From NCBI RefSeq assembly GCF_000499385.1, contig NW_013652025.1:22914-86913 (forward strand): a stretch of DNA of 64,000 bases, given 5' to 3'. Below the pieces are notes generated by a model. That model was not told where the DNA came from. It searched no databases and was given only the letters and a program-made list of their open reading frames with translations. Every line of letters starts with the position of its first letter. Within the stretch, counting starts at the first letter, position 1. This stretch comes from Eimeria necatrix (lineage: Eukaryota > Apicomplexa > Conoidasida > Eucoccidiorida > Eimeriidae). A program made the position numbers and the translations under genes. Shown in pieces: positions 56,527 through 64,000 of this stretch.

Positions 56527-58290
56527 TTACGCCTTAAGAGGTTTCCTGCCTCTCTTCTCGCTGCTGCTGCTGCTGCTGCTGCTGCCTTTGCGACCTGCGC
56601 CTGGCTTCGTGGCCTTCGGGCTGCCCTTCGCTGCTGCAGCTGTCGCTGTTCTCTTGGATGCTTGTGTTTGTGGCTGCTGCTGCTGCTTCGTTGCAGCTTT
56701 CGAAACGGCTGCTGCGCTCTTGTTGCTGCTTCCTGAAGCGGCTTTTTTGGTCGCCGCAGCAGCGGGCTTCTTGCTGGCGCTGCTGCTGCTCTTGCTGCTG
56801 CTCCGTGCAGACGTTTGCTTTCCCCGCGCTGCTGCTGCAGCAGTATCCTTAGTAGACTTCCCACCTCGAGTTGCTTGAGTGCCTTTTTTCTTTATTTCCT
56901 TTTTGACAGCGGTAGGCTTTTTGGGGGCGGCAGCAGTTTTGCTCTTCGTCTTGGCTTTCGCTGCTGCAGTTGTTGCTGCCTTGCTGCTGCTGCTGCCGCC
57001 TCTGCTAGCAGCGACGTGGCCGCGGCCTGCCCCCTTTCTCCCTGTCTTGGCTACTTTTGCTGCCTTTGCTGTTGCAGCCTGTGCAGATCCCTTTGCTTTC
57101 TTAGTTGCAGCAGCAGCAGCAGGCTCGGACTTGGACGAAGCAGCACTTGCGGAGTCTTCATCAGCACTTTCGGGTGTACGTGCAGCAGCTTCTCCACGCG
57201 AAGTTTCTGCATCTTTGCTGCTGCTTCCGCTTTCCTCTTCATTGTCACTGGCCCCAGACGAGGCAGCAGCAGTTGCTGCTGCTTCTTTCACGGCTGTGGC
57301 TGCTTCTTTTGCTGCTGCTGCCGCTTCCTTTGCTGCTGCTGCAGCCTTTTCTGCAACAGCTACCTGGCGCGCAGTAGAACGGGCTGCAGCAGCTGCAGCA
57401 GGGCGCCCCTTGGTCTTTTTGCTGCCAGTGTCTGCCTTTTCTGATGCAGCCGAAGCTTCTCCTTCATGCTGTTGCTGCTGCTCCTTTTCTCCCGCTGCTG
57501 AGGCTCTCCGCCTCTGCTGCCGCTTTGCAGTAGCAGCCTTGCGTGGTTTCGTGGTACTGCTTGCTGCTGCTGCTGCTGCTGCGTCTTCTTCTTCAGCTTC
57601 CTCTTCTGCTTCTGTAGCGTTCGGCGGGGCTTCCGCTGCTGCAGCGGCCGTCGCAGCAGCAACAGCTGCCGCTTCTGCTGCGCTTGCTGCAATGTCAGCT
57701 GCTCCCGCGGCATCACTGGCAGCAGCAGCAGCACTCTCTGCTGCAGCAGCCGCTGTCTCAGCCGCAGCAGAAGCTGCAGCTGCTGCACTCGCCGCTGTTA
57801 CCGCCGCCTCCAGCTTGTCGGCATTCTGCTGCTGCTCCTCTGCCTCAACGTCCATTTCCTCTATAGCGTTTTCCCGCTGCGCTGCTGCTTCTGGCTCTGC
57901 AGCAGACTTTGACGCTGCAGCAGCTGCTGCTGCATCTTCTTCTCGTGCTGCTCGAGAAGTGCTTCTGCTTCTGCTGCGGCTTCTGCTGCGGGCCTGAGAG
58001 TTCGTTGGCACTTCCAAAGAAGGTCGGCCTTCGCCCTCTACAGCAAAGCAGTGCGACAGCAAAAGAAACAGAAGAAGTGGCAGCAGCAGCACTGCAACAC
58101 ATCAGCAAAGCAGCAGCAGCAGCAACAGGAAAGCCTGAGGCAGGAAGTGCTGCAGCAAATGCTCACGCTTAGCCTTCTTGGACGGAGGTGCTGCGTCTTC
58201 TTCTGTTCCTTCTAGAGGCCGCTTCAGCTGCTGCTGCCCTTCGCCGTCCTCTGCTTCCTCAGCAGCAGCACACACCTCCTGCTCTGCAAC

Positions 58291-58325
<35 letters not shown>

Positions 58326-58866
58326 CGGCGTGGGCGCCGTCCCACACTAACACCGTGGAGTGCTGCGCTCCACCGCAAGCCTGCAGCAGCAACACTCAAA
58401 TGCGCAGCAAGATAGAGAGCAGCAGAAGGCAGCAACAGGAAGCAGCAAAGTAAAAACAATCCGGAAAACTCTAAGACTGGCAGCCAGCCAATCATGCAGT
58501 TAAGAAAAACTAATTTCTCCTAATCCCGACCCATGTTTGGCCCTGGGGACGCGGGTCGGAGCTGCTGCTGCTGCTGCTGCGACTCCTGCTGCTGCTGCTG
58601 CTGCTGCAGCTACCTGAAGAACAAACTGTTCCTTGAACTGCTTGGGATCGATCCTGGCGGGAGAAGCAAGAAGAGTGGGATCGTCTCCCGTTCCCAGTTG
58701 GTAGTTTTGTCCCGCTCCCCAGGTGTACAGACACCCCGACACTGACACCGCAAGCGAGTGGTCGCTGCCGCAGCCAATCCACCGAAAACGCAAACCCTCT
58801 TTTCCCTCGCAAAGCGGCAGCAAACGGGGGCTTCCCGAAGGGACACAGGAGGTGGATCCGCGCCCT

Positions 58867-58902
<36 letters not shown>

Positions 58903-59015
58903 GCAGCAGCAGTGAAAGCGGCAGAGGATCAACACGGGAAACAACGGCCGCTCGGCCAGTCGAGCCAGCGCTTCCAGCTGGCTGCGCACAGCGAATCGGA
59001 AGCCACTGGACACAG

Positions 59016-59053
<38 letters not shown>

Positions 59054-59691
59054 ACGGCATACCCAGGAAGTTTTCTTGTCCCCAAGTGTATAATTTGCCT
59101 CCCTTTGTTAATGCCATCGTAAAGAACTGGCCCCCACAAACATACTTGAGGGGCCCCTCCTGCAGCAGCTGCACCCTCTTGAACTGGCACACCACTGCCT
59201 GCTGCTGCTCCTGCTGCTGCTCCTGCTGCTGCTGCTGCTGCCTCTGCTGCTGCGCAGGCCAGAGGCCCAGCTCGCCCTGAGTGTTGCGGCCGCAGCCAAA
59301 AAGAAGAGTCTCGTTTGCTGCTGCTGCTGCTCCTTCAGCAGCAACAAAAGTCGTGCAGCGGCCGCAGTAAACAGCTGTCAGCACCTTGACTTCCTCAGGA
59401 AGACCCAAGCTGCAGCAGCAGCAGCAGCAGCAGCAGCAGCCCCGTTGCAGCAGCAGCGCCGGAAAGCGCACGTGGCAGCAAGTCAGGGTCCAAAGGCAGC
59501 ACAGCTGCTGCTGGCAGCAGCAAAAACAAACAGCACAAAACTTTCATTGAAAGTCTAGAAACTTGCCTTTCTATTGATCTTCTGGAAGGTTTGAGCAGCA
59601 CTCTCTTCTCCTGCAGCGCCTCGTCAGTTGCTGCAGCCCCAGCAGCAGCTGCTGCAGTCGTGGCTGCGTCGCTGCTGGCGTCCAGCACTGC

Positions 59692-59723
<32 letters not shown>

Positions 59724-59850
59724 AACGAACTGCCAGCTGCCCAAAGTCGTTGCTGCCCCACAGCCACACGGCCTCCCCGCCCGCCTCCAGTGCTGCTGTG
59801 TGGTCTTCGCCGCAGGCCTGCAGCAGGCAGCAGCAAAAGCCAATTCAAGT

Positions 59851-59882
<32 letters not shown>

Positions 59883-60214
59883 AAGTCGAGACCGCGGCGC
59901 AGCAGACACAGATGCGTCCAGAGGACGAGAAAAAACGAAAAAGAAAAGGCAGACAGAATGGAAGCAATGGGATCCAAGCTGTCAGCTGAAAAGAGAAAAA
60001 GAAAATAAACAAGAGAAAAAGAAAATAAACAAAAAGAAATAAAAATAAAAAAGAAAAAAGAAAAACTTACAACTTGCGCTATTTTCACAGAAGACCCCAA
60101 AGCCCTAAAGATGCTCAAAGGCAAAAGCTGCCGGGGCTGCGCAGCGCGTTCGCCCAGGCACGCAAAACCCAGCGGGCCGCTCGAGTCCTGCAGCAGCAGC
60201 AGCAGCAGCAACAA

Positions 60215-60247
<33 letters not shown>

Positions 60248-60549
60248 GATAAGAGGCAGCAACCGTCCTAGTGTCATCTACTTGAATGGGCAGTGCCACG
60301 TCTACTACTTGCCACAGTTCAAAGCCTTAGACCTGCTGCTGCCCGTACTGCTGCCGCCATTGCTGCTGCTGCTGCTGCTGCCATTGCTGCTGCTGCTGCC
60401 ATTGCTGCTGCTGCTGCTGCTGCAGCTGTGGGCCTTACCCGGTAAGATCCGCACAGCAGCAGCTCCCCCTGCCGCGTCAAGAATGCAGAGTGGGAGTCCC
60501 CACAAGCCACAGCAGCAACGTCGGCCAGTTCAAGAACTCCTGCAGAGCC

Positions 60550-60592
<43 letters not shown>

Positions 60593-60907
60593 CATGCAAA
60601 AAAGCAAGCTGTGGAACGCAGCAGCCAAATACCAGCTGGCAAATGCAGACTGCAGCTGCAAAAGCAAGACAACCGGAAGCTGCAGCTGCAACAGCTGCAG
60701 CAGCAGCTGCTGCTGCAGCTGCTGCTGCAGCTGCTGCAGCAGCAGCAGCAGCAGCAGCAGCAAATAAGTACCTGGCTCATTTGGAGGCACGTCTTTGCAG
60801 TGCCTGCCCAGAGCTCCCTCGTCGTTACACCCGAAGGAGCAGCAGCGGCCATTGGCGAGCAGCAGCACAGTGTGCAGCGCCCCGCTGCAGGCCCTCACGA
60901 CCTGCAT

Positions 60908-60944
<37 letters not shown>

Positions 60945-61127
60945 AGCGGGATGAGGCGCGGCAGCGTGACCTCGCCGCCGCCTTCTTCCTCGGGATTGAA
61001 AAAAGGAATCTGCTCAAGTTCTCCAGAACCAAACATGTAGACAAGGCCAGTGGGCTGGCCTTTGGCGAAGTCGGGGGAAGCCAAGCAAGTTGCTGCTTCC
61101 TGCTGCTGCTGCTGGCGCACCAGCTCC

Positions 61128-61162
<35 letters not shown>

Positions 61163-61279
61163 CTGCTCCGCCGACTCGGCAGCAGCAGACGGCGCCGTGA
61201 ACACAAACCCCTTCGGCTGCTGCTGCTGCTGCTCGCCAGCAGGTCCTCCAAAAACAAAGCCCTTCGGCTTGTGGGGCTG

Positions 61280-61319
<40 letters not shown>

Positions 61320-61508
61320 CTTGCCAGCGGGGAGGCTGCAGCAGCACCGTCGAGCACCGGCATGAATCCCGAACTCTTTCTGGGCCCTCCAGAAGCAGCA
61401 GCAGATGTTCCATTTCCTGCTGCTTCTAAGAAAACTGAGTTGCTGCCGTTGCTGCTTCTCGGAAAAGCCGCAGCCTTGGGGGCCTGCTGCACTAGTAGCA
61501 GCAGCACA

Positions 61509-61539
<31 letters not shown>

Positions 61540-61642
61540 CCTGTCTAAGCCCAGCCACTCCCCCTGCTTCGTGCAGCTTTCACAGCAGCTAGCAAAGGTG
61601 CCCCCTTCCCCCACAAACGACACGAGAGGGACTACGGCTATT

Positions 61643-61685
<43 letters not shown>

Positions 61686-61810
61686 TGCAGCTGCTGCTCA
61701 CTGCCTTTCCATCTCTTCCTGTCTCGCAGCAGGGACACACATCACAGGAGGCCTCGTTAGAGACCAAGCAGACGCTGCACTTCCATGGGCCGGAAGGTGG
61801 CGCTCCATTA

Positions 61811-61854
<44 letters not shown>

Positions 61855-61988
61855 GCCAGCTGCCTCGGCGCCTGCTGCTGCTGGCGCACCCTCAGCAGCC
61901 ACCGCTGCTGCACCTGGTGCAGCTGCCAAGGCCCCGTTTGTGGGCGGTTCGGGCTCTGCGCCCGTGGCCGCAGCAGTAGAGGCGTCCA

Positions 61989-61989
<1 letters not shown>
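56527..61989 (-). CDS. RCC1: RCC1-repeat protein with RanBP2-type zinc finger and basic tail (probable Ran exchange factor)
   Basis: A RanBP2-type zinc finger comes first (about 61790-61730): WKCSVCLVSNEASCDVCPCC fits W-x-C-x2-C-x3-N-x6-C-x2-C. Gln-rich sequence with two PKGFVF repeats follows. Then come RCC1 propeller blades: LVYMFGSGELEQIPFF; ACSGALHTVLLLANGRCC then SFGCNDEGALGR; VACGDSHSAFLTRQGELLLC; DHTAALEAGGEAVWLWGSN then DFGQLA; LKYVCGGQFFTMALTKGGKL then YTWGQ; IGCGSDHSLAVSVSGCLYTW; and ACGGAQHSTVLVWDGA. A basic signal PPSKKAKRE splices in phase (C|AG) to the 3' exon. That exon encodes an Ala/Ser/Lys-rich, histone H1-like tail ending in KRGRKPLKA, an AT-hook-like motif. RCC1 loads GTP on Ran at chromatin. 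An upstream in-frame ATG at 62217 would add a Gln/Ser-rich leader. CAG repeats in introns and exons make borders approximate. Confidence 0.75.
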
Positions 61990-62027
<38 letters not shown>

Positions 62028-62510
62028 ACTTTCTGCTGCTGTTCCTACAAGTGCTGCCGCTGGCCTTTGGCTCAGGCAACGCAAATCCCGCTTTGGACGC
62101 AACGTGTGTTGTTGCTGCTGAGGGGCAGTGCTTTTGCTGCTCCCCCTGCAGCTCCCGTGATGGAGTCTGGCTGGGCAGCTGCTGCTGCTGCTGCTGCCAA
62201 GGCTTTGAGTGCAGCAACAGCTTCCTGCTGCTGCTGCAGCAAAAGATAAATGGGGCCCTTAGACGCGCGCGAGGAGGCCCAAGAGACCGCAGTGGGTCAG
62301 CAGCAGTGGCAAAGCCGCTGGATTTCAGCCCGTTGCTGCTGCTGCAGCAGCAGATATGTGCACTGTCTGCGGTGTACGTACACCTCTACAATTCGTAAAG
62401 GATCAGGCGGGAATCGGCGCCGTTCGGATTTATATAGGACGCCCTGGTGGTGTTGCTGCAGTGACTGTTGCTGCTGCTGCTGCTGCTGCTGCGGGGTGGG
62501 TGGCGGGCCA
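56540..62510. repeat. CAG/CTG repeat-rich block
   Basis: Dozens of tracts of 5-15 GCT/CAG units lie in exons and introns of the RCC1-like gene, for example near 58300, 58880, 59220, 60200, 60740, 61300 and 61650. They keep several frames open on both strands as poly-Ala, poly-Ser, poly-Gln, poly-Leu or poly-Cys. This matches the repeat-rich segments known from Eimeria chromosomes. Confidence 0.9.
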
Positions 62511-62650
62511 ACTGCGGCTGCGAGTAGAGGCCCAAGCGGCGTCTTTGCGGGTTTAAATTCGAATATTCGTCGAAAATTCAATTATGGTTTGACTATTTTG
62601 ACCCAAAGACACGAGAAACCCGACAGACTTCGAGCAGCACGAGGAACTGG

Positions 62651-62664
62651 AAACCCTAAACCCT
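62651..62664 (-). repeat. Telomere-like fragment (TTTAGGG type)
   Basis: AACCCTAAACCCT is nearly two units of the TTTAGGG repeat read on the minus strand. A similar GGGTTTAGGGTT lies at about 37479-37490, just after exon 1 of the auxilin-like gene. Interstitial telomere-like repeats are typical of Eimeria genomes. Confidence 0.6.
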
Positions 62665-62859
62665 CAGCTCCGCAGCTGGTGGATTCAAATCGAGGCTAGT
62701 GGACTCCAGTGTCTGTACACCTGGGAGTGCCGAGTTGCTGTTCTTTTTCTTTCCGCTATTTGCCGAAATTCACTTTTATTCCAATCTCGAGAATTCCACG
62801 AAGCCCTTCCGCCAGGCCCCTGCTGCGGTGCAGTGACGCCGCAGCAGCTACACACCACT

Positions 62860-62899
<40 letters not shown>

Positions 62900-63053
62900 A
62901 CGCACACCTGAAGTTTGACCGCCTGCTGCACCTCAGCAGCAGCCTCTGTGGGGGCAGAAGCCGCAAGTGCACTGCGGCTCGGGTGTACGTACACTAGCGC
63001 ATTTCACAGGCAACTCTGCAGAGCTGCGCCCAGTGGAGTACTTGTGCAGTAGT

Positions 63054-63101
<48 letters not shown>

Positions 63102-63680
63102 AAGCTGCAGCACACCTGACTGGCACTCGTAGCAGCAGCACTTTAGTTTCCTTTTGATTAGTTAGAAAGGACTTTCGAGTTTCATCAAGTGCAAATAGCC
63201 AAACAGGCCTCTGTAGAGCAGCCCCTGGGGGCAGCACGCTGCTGCTTTTGCTGCTGCAGCTGCAGCAGCAGCACAAGCTGCTGCTGCAGCTGCAGGGGCA
63301 GCAGCAGCACAAGCTGCTGCTGCAGCCTTGCCTGCAGGTAGTCTTGGGGGGCCCCCCGGGCCTTCCCTGAGCCTTCGGGGGCCCCACAGACCTTAAAAGC
63401 CCTTCTTATGAAGTGGGGGAAATGTCTCTGACAGATTGCATGCAAAGAGCTTCTCGAGTGCATCTTTTTGGAAATAGATTTATTCCAAATGGACTTCTTG
63501 TGTGGCTCCTGGCGCATGCACAGGAGGCGAAGGCAGCAGCTGTTTGCATGCATGCAGCTGCTGCAATCTACATTTGTCTTTCTTTGGGAAATCCCCACAT
63601 GACATAAATACCATTTTAGCCATTTTCCCTTCTTTTGCTCAGCCCCGGGCTGGCAAGAGGCGCCCTCGGAAACGAACAAA

Positions 63681-63712
63681 GACTTGAAATGCATGCGCAT
63701 GCATTTCAAGTC
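63681..63712. repeat. Perfect 32-bp palindrome without spacer
   Basis: The half-site GACTTGAAATGCATGC is followed at once by its reverse complement. The centre is GCATGCGCATGC. It is the left edge of the TGCATGC cluster. Confidence 0.85.
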
Positions 63713-63885
63713 TTGCATGCATTTCATGCATGCGCATGCATGCGTTGCATGCGTTGCATGCATGCGTTTCATGCATGTGCTTCATGCATGCGCATGCATG
63801 CGTTGCGTGCATGCACTTCATGCATGTGCTTCAGGCATGCGCATGCATGCATGCATGCACATGCATGCATGCGCATGCACGCGAC
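63690..63885. promoter_or_regulatory. Cluster of GCATGC/TGCATGCA motifs
   Basis: About 200 bp are built almost wholly from GCATGC words spaced by TTTCA, CGT, TTCA or GC. TGCATGC is a known ApiAP2 binding motif in Plasmodium and a promoter motif in coccidians. The array could be a regulatory platform, or only a self-palindromic microsatellite-like repeat; the sequence cannot separate these. Confidence 0.5.
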
Positions 63886-63915
63886 CCCCGCGTGGCCGGG
63901 AAGCCCCGAGTTTCG

Positions 63916-63916
<1 letters not shown>

Positions 63917-64000
<84 letters not shown>
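63917..64000. repeat. Pure (GCT)28 tract running off the window
   Basis: Twenty-eight uninterrupted GCT units reach the right edge, the longest pure triplet tract in the window. Its true length is unknown because the window ends inside it. Confidence 0.97.

Larger units (their letters stand above)
62218..64000. other. Repeat-dominated right end, no firm gene
   Basis: Contains CAG tracts (62860-62900, 63055-63100), one telomere-like fragment, the TGCATGC cluster and the terminal GCT tract. No open frame outside the repeats is convincing. It includes the presumed promoter of the RCC1-like gene. Confidence 0.55.

Noticed and set aside
56879..57997. 372-codon plus-strand frame, Ala/Ser-rich
   Set aside because: Antisense image of the Lys/Ala-rich tail of the RCC1-like protein. 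GCT repeats stay open in most frames, and the minus-strand frame alone has basic motifs and splices in phase to the propeller.
60490..62398. Long plus-strand frames rich in Cys, Leu or Ala
   Set aside because: Repeat images over the RCC1-like exons. They lack motifs outside the triplet runs.
62651..62664. Chromosome end
   Set aside because: Only about two telomere-like units, and complex sequence continues beyond them; an interstitial fragment is more likely.
63690..63885. Possible CRISPR-like repeat array
   Set aside because: Units are short palindromic GCATGC words without regular spacers, in a eukaryotic genome.

Overview
The window looks like nuclear DNA of a coccidian apicomplexan, most likely Eimeria. 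Three things point there. Genes are intron-dense and lie on both strands. CAG/GCT triplet tracts read as poly-Gln, poly-Ala, poly-Ser or poly-Leu. A secreted protein with eleven apple (PAN) domains has the architecture described for Eimeria microneme protein 5 (MIC5). TTTAGGG-type telomere-like fragments also fit. The left 50 kb is mostly repeat-poor. The right 8-10 kb (about 56-64 kb) is saturated with CAG/GCT repeats, matching the repeat-poor/repeat-rich segmentation known for Eimeria chromosomes. No mobile element, tRNA, rRNA or CRISPR array was found.

Layout, left to right: SYF1/XAB2-type splicing factor (minus, cut by the left edge, 4477 to <1); about 6.5 kb without a firm gene; the GTPase Ran (plus, 10960-12648); a large Gln-rich ATG14/Barkor-like protein (plus, 14243-20333); MIC5 (minus, 22409-25240, one exon); a doubtful membrane-protein gene (minus, 25380-27574); a small secreted protein 'A' (plus, 27735-28953); a RAP-domain, presumably organellar RNA-binding protein (minus, 29121-33269); a diverged paralogue 'B' of the secreted protein (minus, 33786-35638); an auxilin/PTEN-like phosphatase-C2 protein (plus, 36821-40591); an 18-exon calcium-dependent protein kinase with an extra N-terminal EF-hand (plus, 43592-49653); a DHHC palmitoyltransferase (minus, 51375-54172); and an RCC1-repeat protein with a RanBP2-type zinc finger and a Lys/Ala-rich tail (minus, 56527-61989).

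Functional links: Ran and its likely exchange factor RCC1 are both present about 45 kb apart. MIC5, the CDPK and the palmitoyltransferase belong to the secretion, calcium signalling and membrane-anchoring machinery of invasive stages, but nothing shows that they form a locus. The items most worth a second look are the undescribed secreted A/B pair with shared intron phases, the ATG14 candidate, the zinc finger-RCC1-basic tail fusion, and a perfect 69-bp inverted repeat at 50215-50358. Exon borders come from reading-frame phase and GT/AG (one GC/AG) consensus by eye. Borders given without 'about' are phase-consistent through the joined exons.
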